This document shows, piece after piece, positions 22,093 to 30,370 of a DNA stretch of 64,000 nt. Position 1 is the stretch's first letter; the number at the start of each line of letters is the position of its first letter. Position numbers and translations under genes: made by a program. The notes under the pieces were generated by a model. That model was not told the DNA's origin. It did no database searches and was given only the letters and a program-made list of their open reading frames with translations. The DNA comes from Kribbella caucasensis (GTDB lineage Bacteria; Actinomycetota; Actinomycetes; Propionibacteriales; Kribbellaceae). The stretch covers positions 62,001 to 126,000 of the forward strand of contig NZ_SNWQ01000022.1 of the NCBI RefSeq assembly GCF_004361855.1, written 5' to 3'.

Positions 22093-24894
22093 GTGCGGAT
22101 CATCGGCAGAATCACACTGTCGCTGGGGATGGTCGCACTACTGGGGTCGGGTCTGACCGCGCCGGCCGCGTTCGCCGCCCCGCCGCCACCAGTTGCCCAA
22201 GGCAAGAACTGGATCACCGAACCGGTTGCCGGCGGCTACCGAATCACTCTCCGGCTGGACGCGCCGGCGCCACTACGCGACGCCCTCCCGCTGCTCTCGG
22301 TGGACGGCGAGACCATCGGCGTCGCCCGCCAATCGGCCGACCGCCGCACCGTCTCCCTGATCACCAAGGACCCGTCCGTACTACGCGCACGCGACGTGCG
22401 GCTGGTGTGGTCGGGCGAACCCGCCGAAGGGCGCAAGCGGTCCAGGGAGGGCGCGGGCCCGACTGATTCGTATTGGCTCAAGGCACTGCGTGGTCCCGCG
22501 CTCGCCGAGGACCCGGCGACCCCCGGCAGGTACCAGGTCGCGACGTCGGAGTACAACCTCGGCGACGAAGCCGTGTACCTCCCCGGGCTCGGGCACAAGT
22601 CCGAGGTCCGCGGCAAGGTCTACACGCCGCGCGGCGCGTTCGGGCCCCGTCCGCTTGTGGTCTTCCTGCACGGCCGTCACCAGGTCTGCTACGGCGACGA
22701 GGACAACCCGTCGGAAGTCCCGTGGCCTTGTGGCGGTAAGTCGAAGGCAGTGCCGAGCTACCGGGGGTACGACGGTCCCGCACAGGCGCTGGCCAGTCAC
22801 GGCTACCAGGTGGTGTCGATCAGCGCGAACGCGATCAACGGATGGGACAGCGACGCATTCGACGCAGGTGCTCAGGCCCGCGCCGAACTGGTGCTGCACC
22901 ACCTCGACCTGTGGCGGAAGTGGTCGACGATCGGCGGCGGCCCGTTCGGTTCGCAGTACGTCGGCAAGGTCGACCTCGGCAACGTCGGACTGATGGGACA
23001 CTCGCGTGGTGGTGAGGGTGTCGCCCGCGCGGCCGTGCTCAACACAGACCGGGGCGGCCGATACGGCATCCGCGCTGTCCTTCCACTGGCGCCGACCGAC
23101 TTCGCCCGTGCGACAGTGCCCGGAGTGGCGATGAGCGTGCTGCTGCCGTACTGCGACGGCGACGTGTCCGATCTGCAGGGGCAGAAGTTCTACGACGACA
23201 CGCGGTACTCGGTGACCGGTGACAGTGCGCCGCGCTCGACCGTCACGGTGCTCGGGGCCAACCACAACTTCTTCAACACCGAGTGGACTCCAGGGCAGTC
23301 GGTGGCGCCGTCCAACGATGACTGGTGGGGTGAGGAGAAGACGTCGCCGTGCGGCGCGAAGTACGCGGGCCGGTTGACCGCGAAGGAACAGCAGGCGGTC
23401 GGAGCGGCGTACATCGCGGGGTTCTTCCGTCTTCAGCTCGGGCACGAGGCGAAGTTCCTGCCGTTGTTCGACGGGTCGGATACGAGGGCGACCTCGGCCG
23501 GGCGCGCCGTCGTACGGGTGGTTGCACAGGCGCCGGCTGGTGATCGGCGGGACGTGTTCCGGTTCGACCAGGCACTGCCGGCCGGTGCGGTCAGTGGGAG
23601 TGCGAAGGCGGCCGTGTGTGCGGGGGTGCGTGTGCCGCAGGCGCCCGCGGGCGTTGTCCGATCGCGGCGTCCGGCGGCAGATCGCGGCGCAGGACGGCAG
23701 GCGGCTGGTCCGTGCGTGACGAATGACGACAGCAGCCAGTCGCCGCACTGGGTCGAGGCGTGGTTCGCGGCGCGGACCCCGACGACCGCAGTCACCAAGC
23801 TGACCTGGACGGGCAAGAGCGGCGTTGTCCGGATTGTGGTGCCGGCGGCGCAACGTGATGTCCGGCGGTACTCCGCGCTGACGTTCCGGGCGGCTCCGGA
23901 TCCGACGAGTGCGGCGCGGACCGACCTGAGCATGCGGGTAGTCGACGGTCGCGGGCGGGCCGTGTCCGTACCGGTGTCTAGTCTCGGTGACGCCCTGGTC
24001 CGGTTGCCGGGCGCGAACGACAGCGGTCTGCCGAAGAACCTGCTCAGGACCGTACGGATCCCGGCTGCTTCCTTGAAGGGGATCGATCTGCGGGATGTCC
24101 GGGCGATCGAGCTGCGGACGGATCGGGCTTCGAGCGGGTCGGTGTTCGTGAGCGATCTGGCGTTCTCGCGGCCCGGGCTCGGGTGGTCGGGGCCGGCCCG
24201 GTTGCTGCCGCGGTTGTCCGCGTCCGACGTGAAGACGCAGGAGGGCAACAGCGGGGTGAAGAACCTCGACTTCTGGGTGTCGATGTCGCGGCCGAGCATC
24301 CGTCCGGTCACGGTGTACGCCGAGACCAGCGGCGGTGAGTTCGGCGACGTCATCGGGGATGTGGCGCGGCAGTTGGTGTTCAAGCCCGGGCAGACGCGGC
24401 AGAAGGTGACCGTGCCGATCAAGGCGAACACCCGGGACGGGGACGACCTACCGTTCAACCTGGTGCTGTCCGCGCCGCGGGACGGGTTGCTGGCCGACTC
24501 GTTCGGGTCCGGTCTGGTGCTCGACGACGATCCGACGCCGACGGTTTCGTTCGGGTCTGCGTCGGTGGTGGAGAAGAACGGGTTCATCGAGTTCCCGATC
24601 CGGTTGTCGGCGCCGAGTGATCGGTACGTGTCGGTCAGCGGTCTGCTGAAGGACGGGACGGCGGTGATCCGGAAGGACTACCGCAGCGTGTACGACGATG
24701 GGTCGAACCCGGCGGACCGTGCTTTTGACGGGTACCTCGAACCGGGGCAGACGACAGGCGTCGTCCAGGTCCAGGTGGTCGACGACAAGGTCAAGGAACC
24801 CACCGAGACCTTCACAGCGACGGCCACCACAGTCGACGGCGCCACCCTCACCGGCCCCAAAACCGCGACCGGCACCATCCGCGACAACGACTGA
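22093..24894 (+). CDS. Secreted alpha/beta hydrolase with Calx-beta-like C-terminal domains
   Basis: A 933-residue exported protein. A signal peptide (MRIIGRITLSLGMVALLGSG, cut after AFA-A near residue 28) precedes a hydrolase core at ~150-460: PLVVFLHGRHQVCYGD, nucleophile Ser304 in LMGHSRGGEG, and GANHNFFNTEWTPG with a candidate catalytic His. A middle beta-rich region (~470-720, SSQSPHWVEAWFAAR, VRIVVPAAQRDVRRYS) is followed by two Calx-beta-like modules (~725-810 and ~815-933; DDDPTPTVSFG linker, TETFTATATT, final IRDND). Such modules bind Ca2+ and often mediate adhesion. GTG start 22093 has GAAAGGA upstream. Substrate unknown; a polyester- or lipid-active enzyme is only a guess. Confidence 0.82.
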   Translation: MRIIGRITLSLGMVALLGSGLTAPAAFAAPPPPVAQGKNWITEPVAGGYRITLRLDAPAPLRDALPLLSVDGETIGVARQSADRRTVSLITKDPSVLRARDVRLVWSGEPAEGRKRSREGAGPTDSYWLKALRGPALAEDPATPGRYQVATSEYNLGDEAVYLPGLGHKSEVRGKVYTPRGAFGPRPLVVFLHGRHQVCYGDEDNPSEVPWPCGGKSKAVPSYRGYDGPAQALASHGYQVVSISANAINGWDSDAFDAGAQARAELVLHHLDLWRKWSTIGGGPFGSQYVGKVDLGNVGLMGHSRGGEGVARAAVLNTDRGGRYGIRAVLPLAPTDFARATVPGVAMSVLLPYCDGDVSDLQGQKFYDDTRYSVTGDSAPRSTVTVLGANHNFFNTEWTPGQSVAPSNDDWWGEEKTSPCGAKYAGRLTAKEQQAVGAAYIAGFFRLQLGHEAKFLPLFDGSDTRATSAGRAVVRVVAQAPAGDRRDVFRFDQALPAGAVSGSAKAAVCAGVRVPQAPAGVVRSRRPAADRGAGRQAAGPCVTNDDSSQSPHWVEAWFAARTPTTAVTKLTWTGKSGVVRIVVPAAQRDVRRYSALTFRAAPDPTSAARTDLSMRVVDGRGRAVSVPVSSLGDALVRLPGANDSGLPKNLLRTVRIPAASLKGIDLRDVRAIELRTDRASSGSVFVSDLAFSRPGLGWSGPARLLPRLSASDVKTQEGNSGVKNLDFWVSMSRPSIRPVTVYAETSGGEFGDVIGDVARQLVFKPGQTRQKVTVPIKANTRDGDDLPFNLVLSAPRDGLLADSFGSGLVLDDDPTPTVSFGSASVVEKNGFIEFPIRLSAPSDRYVSVSGLLKDGTAVIRKDYRSVYDDGSNPADRAFDGYLEPGQTTGVVQVQVVDDKVKEPTETFTATATTVDGATLTGPKTATGTIRDND

Positions 24895-24990
24895 CGCAGC
24901 CCCGTACTACGGCCCGCCGGCGGGCTCGTAGCGGCCGGCGGGCTGCACTGGGGACCTCGACCACCAAGGCGGGACCTCGGACAAGGTATT

Positions 24991-25260
24991 CCCTGTCCGG
25001 GGTCCCCGCTCCCTGTCCGGGGTCCCCGCTCCCTGTCCGGGGTCCCCGCTCCCTGTCCGGGGTCCCCGCTCCCTGTCCGGGGTCCCGGTTCCGGTTCCGT
25101 GTCCGGGGTCCCGGTTCCGTGTCCGGGGTCCCGGTTCCGGTTCCGTGTCCGGGGTCCCGGTTCCGTGTCCGGGGTCCCGGTTCCGTGTCCGGGGTCCTGG
25201 TTCCGTGTCCGGGGTCCTGGTTCCGTGTCCGGGGTCCCGGTTCCGTGTCCGGGGTCCCGA
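24991..25260. repeat. Tandem repeat array, 20-bp unit, about 13 copies
   Basis: Units CCCTGTCCGGGGTCCCCGCT repeat exactly at 24991, 25011, 25031 and 25051, then change to GTGTCCGGGGTCCCGGTTCC-type units up to 25260, with an occasional extra GGTTCC. The core TGTCCGGGGTCCC is the degenerate right arm of the hairpin family seen nearby and at 46425. It resembles a VNTR grown from one hairpin arm. There are no unique spacers, so it is not CRISPR. Confidence 0.85.
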
Positions 25261-25317
25261 CCCGCCGGGAGCCGTGGAGCCAGCCGGATCCCGCCCGTCG
25301 GGACTGTGAACAACAAC

Positions 25318-25358
25318 GCGGGACCTCGGACAGGGTGATTACCTGTCCGAGGTCCCGC
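25318..25358. terminator. Perfect 17-bp-stem hairpin, CTGTCCGAGGTCCC family
   Basis: GCGGGACCTCGGACAGG (25318-25334) and CCTGTCCGAGGTCCCGC (25342-25358) are perfect inverse complements around the loop GTGATTA. It could terminate transcription from the large secreted hydrolase gene or act as a REP-like element. Confidence 0.6.
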
Positions 25359-25557
25359 CTTGTGGTCCGAGGTCCCGCTTTCCGGTGGGAGGATTCGGGT
25401 GCACCTTGAGCGTGGGGAAACCGGCTGGGTGTGAGACGGGTGTCCCGGGATCCGGACGCGGCGGGCCTGGGCTGGGGTGGTGCGGGAACATGGACGAGGG
25501 AACGATGGTTGAAAACCGGAGATCCCCCGCAATTTCCCGCTGACGAGGAGCCGACAA

Positions 25558-26748
25558 GTGTCATTGCCCCCGCTGGTCGAACCGGCCGACGAGCTGACCA
25601 TCGACGAGGTCCGCCGGTATTCGCGGCACCTGATCATCCCCGAGGTCGGGATGGCCGGCCAGAAGCGGCTGAAGAACGCCAAGGTGCTGGTGATCGGCGC
25701 CGGCGGTCTCGGCAGCCCCGCGCTGCTCTACCTGGCCGCGGCCGGCGTCGGCACCCTCGGCATCGTCGAGTTCGACACCGTCGACGAGTCGAACCTGCAG
25801 CGCCAGATCATCCATGGTCAGTCCGACGTCGGGAAGTCCAAGGCGCAGTCGGCCAAGGACTCCATTCTCGAGACCAACCCGAACACGAACGTCGTCCTGC
25901 ACGAGACCCGGCTGGACAACGACAACGTCTTCGAGATCTTCGAGCAGTACGACCTGATCGTCGACGGCACCGACAACTTCGCCACCCGGTACCTGGTGAA
26001 CGACGCGGCGGTGCTGCTCGGCAAGCCGTACGTGTGGGGCTCGATCTTCCGGTTCGACGGCCAGGTCAGCGTGTTCTGGGCCGAGCACGGACCGTGTTAC
26101 CGCTGCCTGTACCCCGAGCCGCCGCCGCCCGGCATGGTCCCGTCCTGCGCCGAAGGTGGCGTGCTCGGCGTGCTCTGCGCGTCGGTCGGCGCCGCCCAGG
26201 TGACCGAGGCGATCAAGCTGCTCACCGGTATCGGCGACCCGTCGCTCGGCCGGCTGAACATCTACGAGGCGCTCGACCTGAACTGGCGCGCCCTGAAGGT
26301 TCGCAAGGACCCGAACTGCGCGATCTGCGGCGAGAACCCGACCGTCACCGAGCTGATCGACTACGAGGACTTCTGCGGCGCGATCACCGAGGAGGCGGCC
26401 GACGCGGCGGTGGGTTCGACCATCTCGGTGAAGCAGCTGAGTGAGTGGATCAAGCTCAAGGACAACGGCGAGAAGGACTTCCTGCTGATCGACGTCCGCG
26501 AGCCGAACGAGTACGAGATCAACCGCATCCCCGGCGCGGTGCTGATCCCCAAGGCCGACTTCCAGACCGGTGTCGCGCTGGAGAAGCTCCCGCAGGACAA
26601 GCAACTCATCTTCCACTGCAAGTCGGGCGTCCGTTCGGCCGAGGTGCTCGCCATCGCCAAGGGTGCCGGCTTCTCCGACGCCGTGCACGTGGGCGGCGGC
26701 GTAGTCGCCTGGGTAGACCAAATCGACCCCAGCCAGCCGTCCTACTAG
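25558..26748 (+). CDS. moeZ: Adenylyltransferase/sulfurtransferase MoeZ (ThiF-rhodanese fusion)
   Basis: A 396-residue fusion. Residues 1-260 form the ThiF/MoeB domain: GAGGLGSPALLYLAAAGVG binds ATP, EFDTVDESNLQRQI is the conserved Asp-x-x-x-x-N-x-x-R-Q region and CYRCLYPEPPPPG plus CAICGENP give the zinc cysteines. Residues ~290-396 are a rhodanese domain with active-site loop CKSGVRS. The family activates the C-termini of sulfur-carrier proteins (MoaD, CysO, ThiS) and loads sulfur for molybdopterin, cysteine or thiocarboxylate pathways. GTG start 25558. Positional counterpart of Rv3206c (moeB1/moeZ). Confidence 0.95.
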   Translation: MSLPPLVEPADELTIDEVRRYSRHLIIPEVGMAGQKRLKNAKVLVIGAGGLGSPALLYLAAAGVGTLGIVEFDTVDESNLQRQIIHGQSDVGKSKAQSAKDSILETNPNTNVVLHETRLDNDNVFEIFEQYDLIVDGTDNFATRYLVNDAAVLLGKPYVWGSIFRFDGQVSVFWAEHGPCYRCLYPEPPPPGMVPSCAEGGVLGVLCASVGAAQVTEAIKLLTGIGDPSLGRLNIYEALDLNWRALKVRKDPNCAICGENPTVTELIDYEDFCGAITEEAADAAVGSTISVKQLSEWIKLKDNGEKDFLLIDVREPNEYEINRIPGAVLIPKADFQTGVALEKLPQDKQLIFHCKSGVRSAEVLAIAKGAGFSDAVHVGGGVVAWVDQIDPSQPSY

Positions 26749-26774
26749 CCCGACCGACAGACCCCGTACGCCAA

Positions 26775-26812
26775 CGCTCCCGCTGGACCCATCCGTGGAT
26801 CCAGCGGGAGCG
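26775..26812 (+). terminator. Terminator hairpin after moeZ
   Basis: CGCTCCCGCTGGA (26775-26787) pairs perfectly with TCCAGCGGGAGCG (26800-26812), 12-nt loop, 26 bp after the moeZ stop. A 13-bp GC stem at this place is very likely the moeZ terminator. Confidence 0.75.
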
Positions 26813-26835
26813 TCACGTCGTGCCGCCAGGCGTAT

Positions 26836-26982
26836 CTCCACCACTCAGTAACCTCGGCCGGGGCGGACGCCCAGCCCATCACAATGCGATCTGGCAGGCC
26901 GTCCTGAGCGTGGGCGAGCGTGCGATGGACCGATTGTGATGGGCTGGCCGTCCGCATCAACCGCGCTTGATGAGTGGTGCAG
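26836..26982. repeat. Inverted-repeat element, copy 2, with 50-bp arms
   Basis: The left arm (26836-26885, CTCCACCACTCAGTAACCTC...ATCACAAT) and the complement of the right arm (26933-26982, CTGCACCACTCATCAAGCGC...ATCACAAT) match at about 40 of 50 positions and end in an identical CCAGCCCATCACAAT. The 47-bp centre is unpaired. The ends are the same as the 369-460 element. No coding capacity; MITE-like or a long structured RNA. Confidence 0.65.
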
Positions 26983-26998
26983 ATACGGGTGGGCGGGA

Positions 26999-27814
26999 TC
27001 AGAACGGCATTCGGCATCCTGCGACCGCGTCGACCCCGGCTGGATCGCCCGAGACGAGCTCGACTGCCGGGTGGTCGTCGCGGCCGGACACGGTTCGCAT
27101 GTAGCCGACAGCGTCGGTCCGCAGCGTCGCGACTGGTTCGCCTGATCCGAGGTGGTAGATCCCGCCACCCTGCCCGGTGAGTTCGAGGACCACGGTCGGT
27201 CGTGCGCCCCAGAACGGTCCATCCACGAGATCGAGCATGACCTGGGCGACCACCTCCTCGGCGTACGGGCCGGCGTCGAACTCGCGGCCCAGCGCCTGGC
27301 ACACGTCGTCGCGGTGCATCCACAAGTCGCGCGCGAGCAGGATGTCCTGGACGTAGCCGAGCTCGATCCTCTCGAACCCCGGGATCCCGTCCACCTTGAA
27401 CTGGATCCGCCGGATCAGCCCCGGATTGCGGGAGATGATCCGCGACGCCTTCGCCCACAATCGGTCGAAGCGCGCCCGCAGCTCGGCAGGCGGCGTACCG
27501 CGATGATCGTCGGCCTGCACCATCATGTGCGCATCGAGCAGCACGACATCCGGGTAGACCCGCTTGGCGCGCCGGTCCCGGAGTGGGAACGACCAAGGCC
27601 GGATCACGTCCTCAGCCTGCCCGCACAGGTGCCCCGCGATGTCGGCGACGTCCCACTCGTCGCAGACCGTCCGGCGATGCCAGTCGTCGCCGTCGAGTGA
27701 TGCGAGCAGGTCGTGCCAGGCCTGGATCTCGGCGTCGCGGTGCAGTCTGCAGCGCGACCGATCGGCCCGGGCGATCTCCCGGGCAAGTACTGCGGTCATC
27801 TCTTCCGCCCCCAT
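26999..27814 (-). CDS. Maleylpyruvate-isomerase-family (DinB-like) mycothiol-dependent protein
   Basis: A 271-residue DinB-fold protein. The N-terminal domain carries WDVADIAGHLCGQAEDVIRP with the characteristic His, and the second histidine pair near VQDILLARDLWMHRDDVC; the C-terminal part (PTVVLELTGQGGGIYHLGSG) is the SCP2-like/MDMPI C domain. Relatives use mycothiol as cofactor in ring-cleavage product isomerisation or detoxification; substrate unknown here. ATG 27814 follows GGGGGAAG by 7 nt and lies 1 nt after the TetR stop, so both are one transcript. Confidence 0.82.
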   Translation of the reverse strand: MGAEEMTAVLAREIARADRSRCRLHRDAEIQAWHDLLASLDGDDWHRRTVCDEWDVADIAGHLCGQAEDVIRPWSFPLRDRRAKRVYPDVVLLDAHMMVQADDHRGTPPAELRARFDRLWAKASRIISRNPGLIRRIQFKVDGIPGFERIELGYVQDILLARDLWMHRDDVCQALGREFDAGPYAEEVVAQVMLDLVDGPFWGARPTVVLELTGQGGGIYHLGSGEPVATLRTDAVGYMRTVSGRDDHPAVELVSGDPAGVDAVAGCRMPF

Positions 27815-27815
27815 T

Positions 27816-28457
27816 TCATCTCTTCCCCCTTGTTGGTGCGTATCGCTGGTGAAACATCTCCAGTACGACGGGCAGCAGTCGCGTGAACCGTCCGTCCTCG
27901 AACGCTGCGTCCGGCTCGTTGGCCAACTGCTGCGACATCACGCCCGCCGTGATCGACGTGTAGAGCGCGACGCCTTCCTCGGTCGCGGCGTCCGGGTGAA
28001 GCCGACCGGCGTCCACGGCCGCCTGCAAGTGATCGCGCAGATCCTGCAGGGATTCCTGGGCCGGTGCGAACGCCTCCGGACTCGGTTCGAACCCCGGCAC
28101 GGTCCGCCAGAACAACAGCTGCGAGTACACGGGATTCGCCATGCACCAGCGGCTGAACGCGGTCAAGTTGATCAGGCCCTGCTCCAGTACGTCGTCCGTG
28201 GTCGCGGTCCGCTCGGCCTCCCGGCGTACGTCGCGGAACTGCTCCGCGCCGCGTTGGAACAGGGCGTCGTAGATCGCCATCTTCGACGGGAAGTACTGGT
28301 AGAGCGACGGCGGCTGCATCCCGACCTTCCGCGCGACCGCCGACAAACTCAACGCGGCAACCCCCTCGCTCGCCATCAGTTCGACAGCCACGTCGAGGAT
28401 CTCGTCAATCGTCTGCTGCCGCCGCTTACCCCGACGATCCACCGCTGCTGTGCTCAC
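27816..28457 (-). CDS. TetR-family regulator, operon partner of the DinB-like gene
   Basis: A 213-residue TetR protein: RRQQTIDEILDVAVELMASE then AVARKVGMQPPSLYQYFPSK is the helix-turn-helix. The ligand domain (WCMANPVYSQLLFWRTVPGF) matches the TetR_C_33/WHG-like type. GTG 28457 (VSTAAVDRRG) is chosen; AGGGG lies unusually close to it, so ATG 28481 is an alternative. Its stop is 1 base from the next start. A perfect palindrome CCTAATACCATTAGG sits over the start region (28471-28485), suggesting it represses its own two-gene operon. Confidence 0.85.
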   Translation of the reverse strand: MSTAAVDRRGKRRQQTIDEILDVAVELMASEGVAALSLSAVARKVGMQPPSLYQYFPSKMAIYDALFQRGAEQFRDVRREAERTATTDDVLEQGLINLTAFSRWCMANPVYSQLLFWRTVPGFEPSPEAFAPAQESLQDLRDHLQAAVDAGRLHPDAATEEGVALYTSITAGVMSQQLANEPDAAFEDGRFTRLLPVVLEMFHQRYAPTRGKR

Positions 28458-28470
28458 CCCCTGAGGAAAA

Positions 28471-28485
28471 CCTAATACCATTAGG
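28471..28485. promoter_or_regulatory. Candidate TetR operator CCTAAT-ACC-ATTAGG
   Basis: A perfect 6+6 palindrome with a 3-bp centre, AT-rich in a GC-rich genome, 14 bp upstream of the TetR start codon. A TTGACT hexamer lies just beyond (28487-28493 on the minus strand), so binding here would block transcription. Confidence 0.55.
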
Positions 28486-28556
28486 AAAGTCAATACCTCG
28501 TAGTCTCTGTTGTGGGTCGTGTGGGTTGTCCCCGGGGACGCGTACCGTCTTCTGGT

Positions 28557-28823
28557 ATGTGCCGAAACATCACCGTTCTCCGCGGCCTGGAGCCGGCCGC
28601 GACTTCTGAAGAGATCTACGCCGCCGCCCTGCAGTACGTGCGCAAGGTGAGCGGTGTGGGGTCCCTGAGCGCGACCACCCGCGAGCCGATCGAACGGGCC
28701 GCCGCCGAGGTCGCCAAGATCACCGAGGCCCTGCTCGAGGAACTCCCCGAACGCCGCGTCCCCCCGCAGAAGGTCCCACCGCTGCGCCGCCCCGAAGTAA
28801 GAGCCCGCCTCGGCCTCGACTGA
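28557..28823 (+). CDS. DUF2277 protein
   Basis: An 88-residue protein beginning MCRNITVLRGLEPAATSEEI, the hallmark of DUF2277, followed by YAAALQYVRKVSGVG and a helix with EALLEELPERR. Members are annotated as putative cytoplasmic proteins, with no known role. ATG 28557 is fixed by the conserved MCRNI start; upstream in-frame codons are not conserved in character. Divergent from the TetR operon, with the operator between them. Confidence 0.85.
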   Translation: MCRNITVLRGLEPAATSEEIYAAALQYVRKVSGVGSLSATTREPIERAAAEVAKITEALLEELPERRVPPQKVPPLRRPEVRARLGLD

Positions 28824-29076
28824 CGCCCAGCCGGCGCCGCGTCCGCACAGCCCTCCCCCTGCTATCCAGCTCCGGCGCACCCGGTTGGGCGGATTGGCGA
28901 GGTTGGTGGTCTGACCCGGAGCGGGTTGGTGGGGTGGTGGTACGGGGCGTGCGTTCGTGGGTGCTGGGGCGCGGGCGAGGGATCGGCGGTGCGCGGGCGT
29001 GGTGGAGGATCGCGAGCGGTGTCGGGTTAGAGGAGGGGGTAGGTTGCGGGGAAACCCTTTACCCGGGAGGCGTGCG

Positions 29077-29916
29077 ATGCGGTTTGCGATCAAGACCAGG
29101 CCGGAACACACCACGTGGCAGCAGATGAGGGAAATGTGGGTCGCGGCGGACGAGTTCGAGATCTTCGAGTCGGCCTGGCACTGGGACCACTTCTACCCGT
29201 TGAGCGGCGACATGGCGGGTCCGAACCTCGAGGCATGGACGACGCTGGCCGCGCTGGCACAGGCGACGCGGCGGATCCGGGTCGGGTGCCAGGTGACCGG
29301 GATGATCTACCGGCATCCGGCGGTGCTGGCGAACATGGCCGCGACCACCGACGTCATCTCCGGCGGCCGGCTCGAGCTTGGTGTGGGCGCGGGCTGGAAT
29401 CAGCTGGAGTGCGACGCGTACGGCATCGAGTTGCCGCCGCTGAAGGAACGCTTCGACCGGTTCGACGAGGGCGTGCAGGCGATGATCGCGCTGCTCACCG
29501 AGAAGGTCGCGAACTTCGACGGGCAGTATGTGAAACTCACCGACGCGTACTGCGAACCGAAGGCCGTCCAGACCCCGCATCCCCCGATCACCATCGGCGG
29601 CAAGGGCCCGAAGCGCACGCTGCGATCCGTCGCCCGCTGGGCCCAGCAGTGGAACGTGATCGTCCCGGGCCCGGCGGAGTGGAAGCCGCTCAAGGACATC
29701 CTGGTCCAGCACTGCGAGGACGTCGGCCGCGATCCCGCTGAGATCACGTGTTCGGTCAACGTCCGGATCGACCCGGACCAGCCCCTCGACAGGGCCGTCG
29801 CCGACGCCGCGGCGTACGGAGAAGCCGGCGTCGACCTGGTCATCATGAACCTCCCCCTGGACGCGTCCCCCTCCGTCCTGGAACCCCTCGCCAAGTCCCT
29901 CGCCTCCCTCACCTGA
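29077..29916 (+). CDS. F420-dependent LLM-class oxidoreductase
   Basis: A 279-residue luciferase-like TIM-barrel protein. RIRVGCQVTGMIYRHPAVLA, ISGGRLELGVGAGWNQLECD and the P-x-x-I-GG-x-G phosphate site PPITIGGKGPKRTLR are typical of F420-dependent reductases of the TIGR03560 group. It should transfer hydride between coenzyme F420 and an unknown substrate. ATG 29077 has GGGAGG 7 nt upstream. Stand-alone gene preceded by ~250 bp without a gene. Confidence 0.85.
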   Translation: MRFAIKTRPEHTTWQQMREMWVAADEFEIFESAWHWDHFYPLSGDMAGPNLEAWTTLAALAQATRRIRVGCQVTGMIYRHPAVLANMAATTDVISGGRLELGVGAGWNQLECDAYGIELPPLKERFDRFDEGVQAMIALLTEKVANFDGQYVKLTDAYCEPKAVQTPHPPITIGGKGPKRTLRSVARWAQQWNVIVPGPAEWKPLKDILVQHCEDVGRDPAEITCSVNVRIDPDQPLDRAVADAAAYGEAGVDLVIMNLPLDASPSVLEPLAKSLASLT

Positions 29917-29969
29917 CCCCAACACCGGCCCGAACTTTCCGCGAAGAAGTCAGCGGCTAGCGTTGGCGT

Positions 29970-30266
29970 GTGGATCGGGAGGAGTATGTCGAGGCTGTGC
30001 TTCGGGCGGTCGAGTCGATTCCGGAGGGGCGCGTCTCGACGTACGGGGACATCGCGGCGTATGTCGGGCAGGGCGGGCCGCGGCAGGTCGGGGCGGTGAT
30101 GCGCGAGTACGGCGGCGGGGTGCCGTGGTGGCGAGTCATCCGGGCCAGTGGGGTGCCGGCTGACGAGGTGGGCGACGAGCAGCTGCAACTCCTGCGTGGC
30201 GACGGTGTGCGGATCACCGACGGCAAAGTCAACCTTCGCGCCGTGCGCTGGGATCCCGACGAGTAG
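29970..30266 (+). CDS. Alkyltransferase-like protein (ATL), cysteine-free MGMT homologue
   Basis: A 98-residue protein with the DNA-binding domain of O6-alkylguanine transferases (GRVSTYGDIAAYVGQGGPRQ, arginine finger RQVGAVMREYG) but with PWWRVIRASG where MGMT has PCHRV, so the alkyl-accepting cysteine is replaced by Trp. ATL proteins (E. coli Atl, yeast Atl1) bind alkylated bases and hand them to nucleotide excision repair. GTG start 29970. The counterpart Rv3204 also lies beside adnAB. Confidence 0.88.
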   Translation: MDREEYVEAVLRAVESIPEGRVSTYGDIAAYVGQGGPRQVGAVMREYGGGVPWWRVIRASGVPADEVGDEQLQLLRGDGVRITDGKVNLRAVRWDPDE

Positions 30267-30370
30267 CGACGATCTGCCCGTCCCTCAGACAGCGTCCGGA
30301 TTGCGGGTAGAACCGGGGGTTGCGGCGGGTGCGGCGGGGGATTGTCGGTGGGGTCTGATGGGATGAGGCG

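Larger units (their letters stand above)
24895..25557. other. 663-bp intergenic region filled with palindromes and a tandem array
   Basis: No gene. It contains an imperfect hairpin opening GCGGGACCTCGGACAAGG (from 24970), the 20-bp tandem array 24991-25260, and a perfect 17-bp stem hairpin 25318-25358 followed by another half-copy (GGTCCGAGGTCCCGC, to 25379). The rest (25380-25557) is unremarkable leader for the MoeZ gene. Apparent open frames are repeats read as protein (RTRNRDPGHGT). Confidence 0.7.

Noticed and set aside
24991..25260. Tandem repeats considered as a CRISPR array
   Set aside because: Units are contiguous at 20 bp with no unique spacers and no cas genes nearby.
26757..26880. 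Minus-strand frame after moeZ reading WWRYAWRHDVTLPLDPRMG
   Set aside because: It is built from the terminator hairpin and the left arm of the inverted-repeat element; no start signal of its own.
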